Positions 1 to 9,746 of a DNA stretch of 42,508 nucleotides are shown here, piece after piece (the stretch's first letter is position 1; every line of letters starts with the position of its first letter). The notes beneath the pieces were generated by a model. The model was not told the origin of the DNA. It worked only from the letters and a program-made list of their open reading frames with translations, and did not search any database. The translations under genes and the position numbers were made by a program. The stretch comes from Deltaproteobacteria bacterium. Its GTDB lineage: Bacteria; Myxococcota_A; UBA796; SXON01. The DNA is taken from NCBI GenBank assembly GCA_947484175.1, contig CANKOI010000030.1, forward strand, positions 1 through 42,508. The letters run 5' to 3'.

Positions 1-119
1 CTGCCTTGTGCGCATAGGCGGGGCTCTCCGGCCGAAGGAAATCCATCCACTCCGGCGATTCGGCCCACGCGCGCTCGGCGCCCGCCCGGTTGGCGCGGGC
101 CGCAGGAACCAACGTCAGG

Positions 120-236
120 CCTTGGGGCCCGGCTTCGGACGGGGCGAAGGGCGCCACGCCTTGGGGCCCGGCTTCGGACGGGGCGAAGGGCGCCATGCCT
201 TGGGGCCGGGCTTCGGACGAGGAGAGGGACGCCAAT
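120..236. repeat. Three tandem copies of a 39-bp GC-rich repeat
   Basis: Copies begin at 120, 159 and 198, each opening with ccttgggg. The first two are identical except for the last bases; the third has diverged in its second half. Each of the first two copies contains a short inverted repeat, cttcg and cgaag around a 7-nt loop, which the third has lost. The length is a multiple of three, but no credible protein is encoded. The array lies about 100 bp upstream of the metallopeptidase start. Confidence 0.9.
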
Positions 237-324
237 TCATGTGGGGCTCGGGGAAGAGCCCTATCGTTCCCCGGCAGCGGCCCAGTGTCAAGCGAAAGGG
301 ACACGGGCAAGGGGCCGGTGGCGT

Positions 325-330
325 TACCGT
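325..330 (+). promoter_or_regulatory. -10-like hexamer TACCGT, 7 nt before the metallopeptidase start
   Basis: TACCGT ends 7 nt before the ATG at 338. If used as a -10 element, transcription would begin at or next to the ATG, giving a leaderless mRNA. No clear -35 box is seen. The same spacing recurs before other lead genes in this window. Confidence 0.35.
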
Positions 331-337
331 ACCGCCC

Positions 338-3334
338 ATGCTGCTCTGGCTCGCCCTCGGCTTCACGCCGGCCCCCGCCCCTCGACCCACCGGCGCGCCC
401 CTGCAACACCTCGACCGCCATGCGGCGCTGCAATGGAAGTTCAGCTCGGGGGCCGCCGCGCGGTCGTTCGAATCGGTCTGGGGCCCCACCACCTTCCGGT
501 GGAACGAACGCACCGGCGCCCCCCGGTTCGTAGGCCTCGCCGCCGTTGCGGAGGCCGATGCCGACGCACTCGTGGCCGACCTCGCCGCCCTCTCCAACGT
601 CCCGACGGACGAACTGCGGCTCGCCAGCGTTCGCTCCACGCCCCGCGGCAACGGTGAGCGCACCCTGCTCCGCTACACCCGCACCTGGCGCGGCGTACCC
701 GTGGAGGGCGACGAAGTTTCGCTGGTCAGCACCGACGGTCGAATCGGCGCCGCGTGGGTACGTCTCACGCCGCTGGGTCCGCTCCCCTCCCCCAAGGCGG
801 GGGAGGTGATCGTGGCCGACCCCGAACGCGGCTACGGCCGGCTCGTACGCCTGCTGCGGAGCCCAACGTGGGTGCGCGCCCTCGACCGCGAGGGGCGAGA
901 GGTCTTCGCCTACGACCCCCGCCACTTCGACAGCGTGACCGTCACCCACGAAGAATTCACGGTGGACGACGCGCTCGTCACCCATCCGGCGCGCGACGTC
1001 CGTGTCACCGACTCCACCGGCCTGAGCGAACAGACGGCCGACGACGGCAGCCACACCCTCACCGGCACGCTGACCGTCACGCTCGAGGGCACGACACTGC
1101 GGGTCAACCAAAATGGCTCCACCATCAGCCACACGGGCAGCGACGACATCGACCTCGACGGCGGCGACGACCTGTCGTTGTCCGCCGCCAGCACCCTCCA
1201 CCATGTGCACGAAGTGTGGGACTGGCTCGGCCTGCGTTGGCCCACTCACAGCTGGCTGTCGGGGCAGGTGCGGGCCGACGTGGACGTCGCGGCGGGAAGT
1301 TGCAACGCCTACTACACCAACGGGACGATCAATTTCTTTGCCGCGAGCGACACGTGCAACGCCACCGGACGCATCGCCAGCGTCATCTACCACGAGGTGG
1401 CGCACGGCATTCACGAGTACATTCTTGCGTCCGGCAGTTTCGCCAGCGACGTGTCCGAAGGCAGCGCCGACTACGTGTCCGCCACCCTGTTGGACGACCC
1501 GGACATCAGTCGTGGCTTTTACATCGATGGCAGCGGCATCCGTGAATTGGACACCGACAAGGTCTACCCCACCGACATGACCGGCGAGGTACACAACGAC
1601 GGACTGATTTGGGCGAGTTTCTTATGGAATCTCCGTGAGCAGTGGATGGGCAGCATGGGCGAGGAGGACGGCGTCGAAAACACCGACCTGCTCTTTCTCG
1701 GCGCGTTGGAGCAGGGCCCGGGGCTCACCGACCTCGGCGAGGCGGTGCTGGTGGCCGACGACGACGACGGCGACTGGTCGAACGGCACCCCTCACGACTG
1801 CGAGCTGATCGAGCTGCTCGATCACCATGGCATCGGGCCGGGAGCCCTCGGTGTCCTCACCGTTTCGCAGTTCCCCCTTGGTCCCCAGGCCAGCGACACG
1901 GAGGGGTACCCCGTGTCGGTGACCGTCGAACAGCATTTTAACCACTGCACCGGCGCGCTCCCACCCACCGTGGCCGTGTGGATGTCCGACGACAGCAACG
2001 TCCGCGTTCCGCTGCCCGATGGAACGGGATGGGACGCGTGGACCCAACTACCCCTCTCCTCTGCCGACGGAGAGACGTGGACAGGCACGCTGCCTCGACA
2101 GGCCGTCCCGGCGTTCTACAGCTACTTCACCGTGGTGACCTCAGCGGACGGGACCGAATCGGCGGCCTCCCACGGCGACCTCGATCAGGGGCTGTACAAT
2201 TTCCGGATCGGGGACCGTGCGGCGCTCTGGTGTGACGATTTCGAGAGCGGAGGACCGGGGTTCAGCCATGGGGCCAACATTCCGTGGGAAGGGGTGGTGG
2301 GGGCGACAGACGAGTGGACAATTGGGAGCGCGCTCGGCACGACCGGCCGCGATCCCGATGTGGCGGCCTCGGGCACGGACGTCGTCGCTACGGCCCTCAA
2401 CGCGGACTACCTCCCCAACAACGCCGAGCACCTGTTCACTCCCGCGCTGGGCCTCACCACGGAAGGGCGCATGCGCCTCCTCACCTACCAACGGTGGCTC
2501 ACCGTGGAGGACGGACAGTACGACAGCGCCCAGGTGGTCGTCAGCGACGGCACCACCGTGGCTCGCCTGTGGGGAAACGCGCCGACCGTGGGAGGAACCA
2601 CCGCGTTGCTCGACACCGACTGGACGACTCTGGACCACGACCTCTCCAGCATGCTCACCCATGAGGGCCTGAGCGCGGCGCCATTGAGCTTCGGCTTCTC
2701 CCTTCGCACCGACGCCGGGCTCGAATACGGCGGCTGGGCCCTCGACGACCTGTGCGTGGTCGAGCTCGACGATCCGCCGGACCACTACCGGCGCGTGGAG
2801 TTGGTGGGAGCGTGGACGGACATCGGGGACGGCGAAGTGGGCGAAGTGGACCTCCAGTGGCACACGCCGTGGATTTGGCCGCTCGCCGGCACAGTCCTGT
2901 TGCGCCAGGAGGGGCGCGCGCCCGAGTCGCTCGACGACGGCGTGATCGTACACCTCGACCTCTCCCCTCAACACGGCGAACTGCACGAGGTATCCGACGT
3001 CTTGCCGGGGCTGGAGCGGGGCACCTCCTGGACGTACGCGCTCTTCGCGTGGGGCCAGAACGACACGGAGACCTTCACGACCGCGGTGGATGGGCAGAAC
3101 GCCCTCACCTTCACCTTCCCGCTACGCGACACCGCCGCGCCGCCCGACACCGGCACCGACACCCCCCCCGACACCGGCGACACCGTCTCCGAGCGCGACC
3201 CCGCCCCCAAGGACACCGGGACACCTCCGGACAGCGAGTGTGGCTGCTCGACGGGCGCGAACGGTGCCGGCGGTGCGGCCGCCGCCGGTCTCGTGCTGGC
3301 GAGCCTCGTGCGGAGGCGCCGTCCGTGGGCATGA
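338..3334 (+). CDS. Secreted zinc metallopeptidase (gluzincin, M4/M36-like) with MYXO-CTERM-like anchor
   Basis: This 998-residue protein is predicted to be exported and cell-surface anchored. The start at 338 gives a short charge-less signal peptide (MLLWLALGFTPAPA). Residues about 60-140 resemble a fungalysin/thermolysin propeptide (FTP). The zinc motif HEVAHGIHE has H352, E353 and H356, and a third-ligand candidate E374 lies in EGSADY 18 residues after the second His, the gluzincin arrangement. Residues about 630-810 look like a jelly-roll domain. The C-terminus has an Asp/Thr/Pro linker (DTGTDTPPDTGDT), then CGCSTG, a hydrophobic stretch and RRRRPWA, a MYXO-CTERM-type sorting tail. Peptidase activity is a family inference from the intact motif; the substrate is unknown. 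Family assignment between M4 and M36 is uncertain. Confidence 0.85.
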   Translation: MLLWLALGFTPAPAPRPTGAPLQHLDRHAALQWKFSSGAAARSFESVWGPTTFRWNERTGAPRFVGLAAVAEADADALVADLAALSNVPTDELRLASVRSTPRGNGERTLLRYTRTWRGVPVEGDEVSLVSTDGRIGAAWVRLTPLGPLPSPKAGEVIVADPERGYGRLVRLLRSPTWVRALDREGREVFAYDPRHFDSVTVTHEEFTVDDALVTHPARDVRVTDSTGLSEQTADDGSHTLTGTLTVTLEGTTLRVNQNGSTISHTGSDDIDLDGGDDLSLSAASTLHHVHEVWDWLGLRWPTHSWLSGQVRADVDVAAGSCNAYYTNGTINFFAASDTCNATGRIASVIYHEVAHGIHEYILASGSFASDVSEGSADYVSATLLDDPDISRGFYIDGSGIRELDTDKVYPTDMTGEVHNDGLIWASFLWNLREQWMGSMGEEDGVENTDLLFLGALEQGPGLTDLGEAVLVADDDDGDWSNGTPHDCELIELLDHHGIGPGALGVLTVSQFPLGPQASDTEGYPVSVTVEQHFNHCTGALPPTVAVWMSDDSNVRVPLPDGTGWDAWTQLPLSSADGETWTGTLPRQAVPAFYSYFTVVTSADGTESAASHGDLDQGLYNFRIGDRAALWCDDFESGGPGFSHGANIPWEGVVGATDEWTIGSALGTTGRDPDVAASGTDVVATALNADYLPNNAEHLFTPALGLTTEGRMRLLTYQRWLTVEDGQYDSAQVVVSDGTTVARLWGNAPTVGGTTALLDTDWTTLDHDLSSMLTHEGLSAAPLSFGFSLRTDAGLEYGGWALDDLCVVELDDPPDHYRRVELVGAWTDIGDGEVGEVDLQWHTPWIWPLAGTVLLRQEGRAPESLDDGVIVHLDLSPQHGELHEVSDVLPGLERGTSWTYALFAWGQNDTETFTTAVDGQNALTFTFPLRDTAAPPDTGTDTPPDTGDTVSERDPAPKDTGTPPDSECGCSTGANGAGGAAAAGLVLASLVRRRRPWA

Positions 3335-3396
3335 CCCGCTTTCTTGTTGCGGCGCGCGGCCACTGTCGGGTACACCCTCGCATCCGAGCCTCGTGA

Positions 3397-4032
3397 ATGG
3401 TCCTGTTGTTCGCCTCCCTCGCGTGCGCCCCCGAAGCAGCGGAAGCGGAGCTTGGCTTCGTGGCCAACGCTTGCGGCCCGGTCGCGGCCTTCCAAGCCGA
3501 CCGGAAGTGGGCCTGGGCGAGCACCGACGAGGCCGAAACCTTGGTCGACTGGACCTCCGAAGTGCGGTCGCTGAAAGGCAACAGCGCACGAATCTGGACG
3601 GTGGGCAGCACCGCCGGGCCGCAGTTCACCGAAGACTATTCGCGCACCTCCGAATACGAATGCGGAGGCGGCGCGTGGCTTCTCCGGGAAGAAACTCAGG
3701 CCGCAGGGCTCGAAGCGGGCGTGTCCTATACGCGCAGCACCGTGACGGAGTACGACGAACCCGTGCTGATCTGGCCCGACGAGCTGGCCAACGGCGTCAG
3801 GTGGCAGTCCCACTGGGTCGGAACCTCCACCTCCGACGGGGTGAAGTCCGCGGTGGATCGAACCGTCGACTACGCGGTGAAGGCGCCGTCCGTCATCGAG
3901 GTGGAAGGCGGCCAGTTCCAGGCCTTTCTGGTGATCGCCACCGACCAGGATGGAACAGACTCACGCTTCTGGCTGGCGCGGGAAGCCGGCCTCATCAAGG
4001 GCCCGGACTACGAGCTGACCGGACTCTGGTAG
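3397..4032 (+). CDS. Predicted lipoprotein of unknown function
   Basis: A 211-residue protein beginning MVLLFASLAC, a very short signal peptide without charged residues and with the lipobox Cys at position 10. The frame has no upstream ATG, so the short signal is not an artefact of start choice. The mature part is Trp-rich and acidic with a few Cys residues and is predicted to be mostly beta. No family is recognised. It follows the metallopeptidase on the same strand after 62 bp and ends 8 bp from the convergent asnS stop, so it closes that transcription unit. Confidence 0.75.
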   Translation: MVLLFASLACAPEAAEAELGFVANACGPVAAFQADRKWAWASTDEAETLVDWTSEVRSLKGNSARIWTVGSTAGPQFTEDYSRTSEYECGGGAWLLREETQAAGLEAGVSYTRSTVTEYDEPVLIWPDELANGVRWQSHWVGTSTSDGVKSAVDRTVDYAVKAPSVIEVEGGQFQAFLVIATDQDGTDSRFWLAREAGLIKGPDYELTGLW

Positions 4033-4040
4033 CCTAGGGC

Positions 4041-5438
4041 TCAGAACTCCAGCTGCCCAGCCGCACGTGGGAAAGGAATCACGTCCCGGATGTTGTCCAC
4101 TCCGGTTGCGTACATGACTGCGCGCTCAAAACCGAGGCCGAAGCCGGCGTGAGGGACGGTGCCATAGCGGCGGAGGTCGCGGTACCAGTCGTAATGGGCG
4201 GGGTCGAGTCCCATCTGGGTGAGCCGCGCGTCGAGCACGTCGAGCCGTTCCTCGCGCTGGCTGCCGCCGATCATCTCACCTACACCGGGCGCAAGCACGT
4301 CCATCGCCGCCACGGTGCGGCCGTCGTCGTTCTGGCGCATGTAGAACGCCTTGATGTCTCGTGGGTAGTTCATCACCACCACCGGGCCGCCCACCTGCTC
4401 GCAGAGCCAGCGCTCGTGCTCACTCTGGAGGTCAACCCCCCAGTGCACCGGAAACTCGAATTTCGCGGAAGCCGCCTGCAGGCGGCTCACGGCCTCGGTG
4501 TACGTCATCCGCTCGAACTCGGCGTTCACGAAGCGCTCCAGCCGGGTGATGCAGTCCTTTTCCACCCGCTGCGCGAAGAAGGCGAGGTCGTCGGACCGTT
4601 CGTTGAGCACGGCCCGGAAAATCGTCTGGAGATAGTCGCCGGCGAGGTCGGCGTTCGCGGACAGATCGTTGAACGCCACTTCGGGCTCGATCATCCAGAA
4701 CTCGGCGAGGTGGCGGCGGGTTTGGCTGTTCTCCGCGCGAAAGGTAGGGCCAAAGGTGTAGACCTTGCTCATGGCGAGGCAGTAGGCTTCGACGTTGAGC
4801 TGGCCCGACACCGTGAGGTGGGCGGGTTTGCCGAAGAAGTCCTGAGAATCGTCGACCCGACCGTCCGGGAGGCGAGGAGGGTTGCTCAGGTCGAGGGTGC
4901 TCACGCGGAACATCTGCCCGGCGCCCTCGGCATCGCTGCCCGTGAGGATGGGCGTGTGGATCCAGAAAAACCCGCGTTCGTGGAAGTAACGATGGGTCGC
5001 TTGCGCGAGGCAGTTGCGCACGCGCGTGACAGCCCCGATGATGTTCGTACGGGGACGCAAATGAGCCTGCTCCCGCAAAAACTCCATCGAGTGTTGTTTG
5101 GCCTGCATCGGGTAGCGCTCGGGGTCGTCCACCCAACCGACCACACGCAGGAGGCTTGCTTTCAGCTCCACCGCCTGCCCTGCCGCGGGGCTGGCCACCA
5201 GCTCGCCTTCGGCCTCTACCGCGCATCCGGTGGTGAGCCGCTTCACGTCGGCCTCGTAGTTCTCAAGGCCCGACTCGCAGATCACCTGGAGGGGGTGGAA
5301 ACCCGAGCCGTCCGAGAGGCCCACGAAGCTCAAGCCGGCCTTGCTGTGGCGCGCCGTCCTCACCCAGCCGCGCACCTTCACCCTGGTGCCAACGGGTACG
5401 GTGCCAGCGAGCAGATCGGCGGTGGAGTGCGTGCCCAT
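4041..5438 (-). CDS. asnS: Asparaginyl-tRNA synthetase
   Basis: Class IIb aminoacyl-tRNA synthetase of 465 residues, the normal length for AsnRS. It charges tRNA-Asn with asparagine in the cytoplasm. The N-terminal OB-fold anticodon-binding domain covers roughly residues 18-100. The catalytic domain has motif 2 around 229-253 ([19 protein letters not shown]) and motif 3 near the C-terminus ([15 protein letters not shown]). The FRAE and GLGFER blocks and the N-terminal strand order fit AsnRS rather than AspRS or LysRS. It lies 7 bp downstream of mnmG on the same strand, so the two are probably co-transcribed as a translation-related pair. Confidence 0.95.
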   Translation of the reverse strand: MGTHSTADLLAGTVPVGTRVKVRGWVRTARHSKAGLSFVGLSDGSGFHPLQVICESGLENYEADVKRLTTGCAVEAEGELVASPAAGQAVELKASLLRVVGWVDDPERYPMQAKQHSMEFLREQAHLRPRTNIIGAVTRVRNCLAQATHRYFHERGFFWIHTPILTGSDAEGAGQMFRVSTLDLSNPPRLPDGRVDDSQDFFGKPAHLTVSGQLNVEAYCLAMSKVYTFGPTFRAENSQTRRHLAEFWMIEPEVAFNDLSANADLAGDYLQTIFRAVLNERSDDLAFFAQRVEKDCITRLERFVNAEFERMTYTEAVSRLQAASAKFEFPVHWGVDLQSEHERWLCEQVGGPVVVMNYPRDIKAFYMRQNDDGRTVAAMDVLAPGVGEMIGGSQREERLDVLDARLTQMGLDPAHYDWYRDLRRYGTVPHAGFGLGFERAVMYATGVDNIRDVIPFPRAAGQLEF

Positions 5439-5445
5439 GGAATTC

Positions 5446-7221
5446 TCAGCGAGGGCCGGGGCTATCCGGTTCCACGGCGGCCCGCTGGCGCACCAGAAGC
5501 ATCGTCAGCGCCTGAACGGCGGCGGGGGTCACGCCGGGCAGGCGCGAAGCCGCGCCGAGCGTGGCGGGCTGCGCCCGCGCGAGGCGCTCCCGCGCCTCCA
5601 TCGAGAGCGCAGCGATGTTGGCGTAGTCGAGCCCCTGGAGCGGCACATCCTCGAAGGCGCGGGCCTGCGCCTGCCGCACGGCGTCGCGGGCGATGTAGCC
5701 CGCGTACTTCACGTCGATCTCCACCTGCTCGGCCGCCTCGGGGTCGGCCTCGGGGAAAACGTCCCGCCAGGTGAGCTCCGGCCGCCGGAGGCGGTCGGGA
5801 GCCTCGGCAGCAAGCGACTCGATGCGCGACGCCTTGGCCTCGAAACGCGCCCACGCGGCGTCGCCAAGCAGGCCGAGCTGCCGGGCACGCGGCATCAGGC
5901 GCCGGTCGGCGTTGTCCTCGCGGAGCACCAAGCGATGCTCCGCCCGACTCGGGAACATGCGGTAGGGCTCACCGCCCACACCGCGGCTCGTGAGGTCGTC
6001 GATCATCACGCCGATGCACGCCTCTCCGCGGCCCAGCGTGAGCGGCACGCCGGCCGCGTTCACCCCCGCTACGAGGCCCTGCGCCGCGGCCTCTTCGTAG
6101 CCGCTGGTGCCGTTCACCTGGCCCGCGAAGTACAGCCCCGGCAGCGTGCGCAGCTCCAACGTGGGGTGCAGCTGCGTGGGGTCGATGAAGTCGTACTCCA
6201 CGGCGTAGCCGTACTGCAGGATCGTGGCTGCTTCGAGGCCCTCGATGGAGTGGATCATGGCCTCTTGCGCCGCAGCGGGCAGGCTCGTGCTGGTGCCGTT
6301 CACATAGATGCGCGGCGTGTCGAGGCCTTCGGGCTCGAGGAACAGCTGGTGACGGTCCTTGTCGGGGAAGCGGGTGACCTTGTCTTCGATGCTCGGGCAG
6401 TAGCGGGGGCCAGAGCCGGTGATCGCGCCGGAATACATGGGGGAGTCGCCCAGCGACGCGCGAATCGCCGCGTGGGTGCGCTCGTTGGTGAACGCCACGA
6501 AACAGTCCCGGCGCGGGAGTCGCTCGCGCGGCGGCGTGAACGCGAAGTGGCCGTCGGGGATCACGTCGGGCTGCGCCTCGAGCCGCGACCAGTCCACCGT
6601 GCGGGCATCGAGGCGCGGCGTGGTGCCTGTCTTCAACCGGCCGAGGCGCAGGCCGTGGCGCGTGAGGCTCGTCGAGAGCCGGTGCGCCGCCGCTTCGCCC
6701 ACCCGGCCTCCCTCCGCCTGCTCGCGCCCTCGATGCAGCACCCCCCCCAGAAACGTGCCCGTGGTGAGGACCACGGCGGGAGCGAAGAGATCGGTGCCAT
6801 CGGCGAGCCGAAGCCCGCGCAGCCGCTCGCCGTGCAGGAGCAGCTCGGCCGCTTCGCCTTCCACGATCACGATGCCCGCCTCGGCCACCACGGCAGCCAT
6901 CACGGCAGGGTAGCGGTCGATGTCCACCTGCGCCCGCGACGCCTGCACCGCAAGGCCCTTGCGCGTGTTGAGTCGGCGGAACTGCAGACAGGTACGGTCA
7001 GTGACATGGGCCATGGCTCCGCCCAGCGCGTCGATCTCCCGGACGAGCGTGCCCTTCGCGAGCCCGCCCACAGCGGGGTTGCAGCTCAGCCGGCCGAGTT
7101 GGTTGCGGGAGAGGGTGACCATTCCGACACGCCGGCCGAGCCGGGCCGCCGCGAGCGCAGCCTCGCACCCCGCGTGACCGCCGCCGACCACCAGCACCTC
7201 GAATTGCACGGAAGCGTCCAT
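5446..7221 (-). CDS. mnmG: tRNA uridine-5-carboxymethylaminomethyl modification enzyme MnmG
   Basis: FAD-dependent enzyme that, with MnmE, builds the cmnm5 group on U34 of certain tRNAs. The start at 7221 places the FAD-binding motif GGGHAG at residues 13-18, as in known MnmG. The open frame continues upstream to 7986, but that part is antisense to the next gene and is not MnmG-like. Typical blocks include [22 protein letters not shown] and [18 protein letters not shown], and the C-terminal helical domain ends with the conserved [11 protein letters not shown] block. At 591 residues it is somewhat shorter than the usual 620-630. The usual neighbour rsmG is not visible; asnS follows instead. 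Confidence 0.95.
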   Translation of the reverse strand: MDASVQFEVLVVGGGHAGCEAALAAARLGRRVGMVTLSRNQLGRLSCNPAVGGLAKGTLVREIDALGGAMAHVTDRTCLQFRRLNTRKGLAVQASRAQVDIDRYPAVMAAVVAEAGIVIVEGEAAELLLHGERLRGLRLADGTDLFAPAVVLTTGTFLGGVLHRGREQAEGGRVGEAAAHRLSTSLTRHGLRLGRLKTGTTPRLDARTVDWSRLEAQPDVIPDGHFAFTPPRERLPRRDCFVAFTNERTHAAIRASLGDSPMYSGAITGSGPRYCPSIEDKVTRFPDKDRHQLFLEPEGLDTPRIYVNGTSTSLPAAAQEAMIHSIEGLEAATILQYGYAVEYDFIDPTQLHPTLELRTLPGLYFAGQVNGTSGYEEAAAQGLVAGVNAAGVPLTLGRGEACIGVMIDDLTSRGVGGEPYRMFPSRAEHRLVLREDNADRRLMPRARQLGLLGDAAWARFEAKASRIESLAAEAPDRLRRPELTWRDVFPEADPEAAEQVEIDVKYAGYIARDAVRQAQARAFEDVPLQGLDYANIAALSMEARERLARAQPATLGAASRLPGVTPAAVQALTMLLVRQRAAVEPDSPGPR

Positions 7222-7228
7222 CACCGGC

Positions 7229-7234
7229 GCGCTA
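7229..7234 (-). promoter_or_regulatory. -10-like hexamer TAGCGC, 7 nt before mnmG
   Basis: On the minus strand TAGCGC ends 7 nt before the mnmG ATG. It keeps the TA but lacks the final T of TANNNT. The 45-bp gap between the divergent mnmG and lipoprotein starts must carry both promoters. Confidence 0.2.
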
Positions 7235-7255
7235 TCCGACCCGGGCGCGCCGGGG

Positions 7256-7261
7256 TAGGAT
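7256..7261 (+). promoter_or_regulatory. -10-like hexamer TAGGAT, 5 nt before the lipoprotein start
   Basis: TAGGAT is followed by gcccc and then ATG at 7267. The spacing implies transcription starting at about the A of the start codon, i.e. leaderless. No Shine-Dalgarno sequence is present. Confidence 0.4.
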
Positions 7262-7266
7262 GCCCC

Positions 7267-8196
7267 ATGTTCACCCTGCTCCTGCTCCTCGCGGCCTGCC
7301 CACGCGGCGACAAAGACGACAGCGCCTCCGTCGACGAGATCTCGCTCCAGAACGAGAACAACTACAGCTGGTCGGGCGGCTTGGTGATCTCCAGCTTCCA
7401 AACGGCCGAGCATGTCGACGTGCACATCGACTTCTCCGCGCTCACCTTGGACATGCTCTGCCACGAGATGAGCCCCGTCACCGACGTAGACACCCTCGGT
7501 CTCACCCGCTTTCCCCTGCTCACCCAGCTCCAGGTGGCTCAGGGCCTCACGAACAACTCGCTGTTGCAGGCCAACACCAACGGCTACCTCGCCTGCGAGC
7601 CGGAAGATGCCACGGACTGCTACCTGTCCGACTTCAACTTCGGCGGCACCGTTTACGATGCCATCCCGACGTACGACGCGTCGGGCGGCGTGTACCTCCT
7701 CTCGGTATCCAAGGGCAACACTCCGAGCCAAGGAGGGCTTTTTCTGGCCTTCCTCGAGCCGGTGGCCGAGAGCACGGTCACCGAGGTCAGCCTGCAAAAT
7801 GACTGCGGCCTGGTGGACTACGACGTGGACATGGAGAGCCTGGCCAAGCTCGAACTGCCCGCCGCGGGCCCCTGGAACATCGAATGGTCGAACGTATCGA
7901 TCTCCGGCAACGGGCAGCCAGTGGTTCCCGGCAAGCTCGATGAGGTGCTCGTGGGCCACTACACCCAAACGCCCGCCGAAATCCAAGCCCAGTTCACCGA
8001 CCTCGAGCCGCTCGCCGCCGAGCTCTACAAGCTGGAGCTCACCGGGGGCACCGACGCCGACCTCGCCGGCCTCGCCGACGCCGATGGCAACGCGTTCACC
8101 GGGTTCACCACCGATGGCACCTGGGTGCTCGGGCTGCGCTGTACAAGCTGCACCAACCCGGCCCCGCTCTTCCTCACCGTGGTCGACGTGAAGTGA
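7267..8196 (+). CDS. Predicted lipoprotein, coupled to a GT-C glycosyltransferase
   Basis: A 309-residue protein starting [11 protein letters not shown], a charge-less signal peptide with the lipobox Cys at 11, followed by a short charged Asp/Lys linker. The mature protein is acidic and probably mostly beta, and no family is recognised. It has several Cys residues and, near its end, a closely spaced Cys pair (CTSC). Its stop overlaps the start of the following membrane glycosyltransferase by 4 nt (GTGA), so the two are almost certainly translated together. That makes it a plausible substrate or partner of that enzyme, which is an inference from context only. It is divergent from mnmG, 45 bp away. 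Confidence 0.75.
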   Translation: MFTLLLLLAACPRGDKDDSASVDEISLQNENNYSWSGGLVISSFQTAEHVDVHIDFSALTLDMLCHEMSPVTDVDTLGLTRFPLLTQLQVAQGLTNNSLLQANTNGYLACEPEDATDCYLSDFNFGGTVYDAIPTYDASGGVYLLSVSKGNTPSQGGLFLAFLEPVAESTVTEVSLQNDCGLVDYDVDMESLAKLELPAAGPWNIEWSNVSISGNGQPVVPGKLDEVLVGHYTQTPAEIQAQFTDLEPLAAELYKLELTGGTDADLAGLADADGNAFTGFTTDGTWVLGLRCTSCTNPAPLFLTVVDVK

Positions 8197-9722
8197 GCGG
8201 CGAGGGCAGCCCCGCCCCGCTGCGGGACAAGCGGCTGTGGCTCGTCATCGCAGCCGTGGCGGCGCCCCTCGTCTACTCCATGGGCCGGCCCGCCGACTTC
8301 GACGAGGTGAACTTTCTCACGCTCACGCGGGGCGCGGCCGCCGCCCCTTGGCGGCCCCACGACGTGGGGATCAACTGGCAGGGCAGCACCGAGCGCGCCT
8401 TCGACGTGCTCAGCAACCCGCCGGGCCTTGCTTGGTGGTTGGCGCCGCTCGTCGACGCTCCCGTGTGGGCGCAGCGAGCGGCCATGCTGCCGTGGCTGGT
8501 GCTGGCTGCGTGGGGATGCTGGCAGCTCGGCCGGCGCTTCCTCGACGGCGGGCAGTCCGGTGCGCTCCTCCTGCTCACCTCGCCGATGGTGATCCTCTCC
8601 ACAACCGCGCTTCTGCCGGATGCGCCGCTGTTCGCGCTCACGGTGGCGGGGGTCGCAGGCTTCGTACGGGCCGCGGAGGAACGGGCTGCGGTGTGGCCGT
8701 GGCTGCTCCTCCTCGGGAGCGCGGCGCTCTTCCGCTACAGCGCGGTGGCGCTGTGGCCGCTGGTTCCCCTCTGGCTCTTCCTCCAGCGGCGGTCCCTTGC
8801 TGTGGCGCCGCTAGTGGCGTTGCCGCTCGTGCTCCTCGGACTGCACGACCTCTCCGCGTACGGCGAGGTGCACCTCTTCGCGATGGGGCGCTTCCAGTCG
8901 GTAGCGAACACCCCCGCCGACTGGGCGCACAAGGCCGTTGCGGCGATGACGATGCTGGGTGGCGCGGTGGTGCTTCCGGTGTTCCGCTGGCGGGCCGTAC
9001 ACGCAATGGCGGCGGTGGCAGGGGCGCTCTGCGCGGCGCCTTGGGGATGGGTGGCTGCGGGCTTCGGCGCGCTCGGTGGGGCGGCGCTCGCTCCCATCGG
9101 CCAAGCCCTGCTGGGCCGCCCTCACGCTCCCGACGGCGACGCGCGCCCGACGCCCGATCGCATTTTTCTGGCCACGTGGGCGCTAGTCGGCCTCGGCTTC
9201 CTCCTCACCCTCCGGTTCACGGCAGCGCGGTACTGGCTGCCGTTCTTGCCCGCGGTTGCCTTGCTTCTGCCCGCTTCGTTCCTCCGCGCAAGGGTACTCC
9301 TAGGGGGGCTGCTCGGCCTGCTGCTGGTGACGGACGACGCGATGCACGCCCGCGCCAGCACGGCGCTCGCCCAGCGGGCGAGCGCCCTCGGGCGCGGGAG
9401 CTTCACGGGCCACTGGGGCTGGCAGGGCGCCCTCGAGGCGGCGGGCTGGAGCGCCCTCAACGAGGGCGCGGCGCCCGCCGCCGGAAGCCTCGTCGCCATC
9501 CCCACCGAAGCGTGGCCGCAGGCCGTGAACGTGCGCTGCGACCACGTTCGCTGGGAGGGCTTTTCGTGGTCGCCGATCCCGTGGGTGCCGCGGGCCTACT
9601 CGCGCTCTGTGGGGGCAAACCTGCACGCCAACTGGATCGCCGGGCCCCCGCCCACGCGCAGCGTGGTGCCGTGGTGGTTCGCGGACGACGCGTGGGAGCA
9701 CGCGCGGGTGTGCCAGGAGTGA
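8193..9722 (+). CDS. GT-C family membrane glycosyltransferase (ArnT/PMT-like)
   Basis: A 509-residue polytopic membrane protein with about ten hydrophobic segments. The first segment is followed by an acidic loop, DFDE at residues 35-38, in the place where ArnT and PMT-type (GT39/GT83-like) enzymes carry their catalytic Asp-Glu loop. Such enzymes move a sugar from a polyprenyl-phosphate carrier to lipid A, protein or another glycan on the periplasmic side. The C-terminal 100 or so residues form a soluble part. Translation starts at GTG within the stop region of the preceding lipoprotein gene (GTGA), so the two are coupled. Donor and acceptor cannot be read from the sequence. Confidence 0.75.
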   Translation: MSGEGSPAPLRDKRLWLVIAAVAAPLVYSMGRPADFDEVNFLTLTRGAAAAPWRPHDVGINWQGSTERAFDVLSNPPGLAWWLAPLVDAPVWAQRAAMLPWLVLAAWGCWQLGRRFLDGGQSGALLLLTSPMVILSTTALLPDAPLFALTVAGVAGFVRAAEERAAVWPWLLLLGSAALFRYSAVALWPLVPLWLFLQRRSLAVAPLVALPLVLLGLHDLSAYGEVHLFAMGRFQSVANTPADWAHKAVAAMTMLGGAVVLPVFRWRAVHAMAAVAGALCAAPWGWVAAGFGALGGAALAPIGQALLGRPHAPDGDARPTPDRIFLATWALVGLGFLLTLRFTAARYWLPFLPAVALLLPASFLRARVLLGGLLGLLLVTDDAMHARASTALAQRASALGRGSFTGHWGWQGALEAAGWSALNEGAAPAAGSLVAIPTEAWPQAVNVRCDHVRWEGFSWSPIPWVPRAYSRSVGANLHANWIAGPPPTRSVVPWWFADDAWEHARVCQE

Positions 9723-9739
9723 GGCTGCGCGCCGCGGCC
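9723..9739. terminator. GC-rich hairpin between two convergent genes
   Basis: Immediately after the stop at 9722, ggctgcg (9723-9729) can pair with cgcggcc (9733-9739) over a 3-nt loop, with one G-U pair. There is no T-run. Its place in the 24-bp gap between convergent genes suggests a bidirectional stop, but this is weak evidence in GC-rich DNA. Confidence 0.3.
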
Positions 9740-9746
9740 GAATCGC

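Larger units (their letters stand above)
1..337. other. Non-coding stretch before the metallopeptidase gene
   Basis: No convincing gene is seen here. An open frame runs in from about position 8 into the metallopeptidase gene, but its translation is Arg/Gly-rich without domain character, and a good signal peptide begins only at 338. The stretch holds three 39-bp tandem repeats (120-236) and a promoter-like hexamer just before 338. The first bases could be the tail of something outside the window, which cannot be judged. Confidence 0.6.

Noticed and set aside
8-337. N-terminal extension of the metallopeptidase frame
   Set aside because: The extra 110 residues are Arg/Gly-rich low complexity spanning the 39-bp repeats, while a signal peptide begins at 338.
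7222-7986. 255-residue N-terminal extension of MnmG
   Set aside because: MnmG homology, with GGGHAG near the start, begins at 7221; the extension is antisense to a lipoprotein gene.
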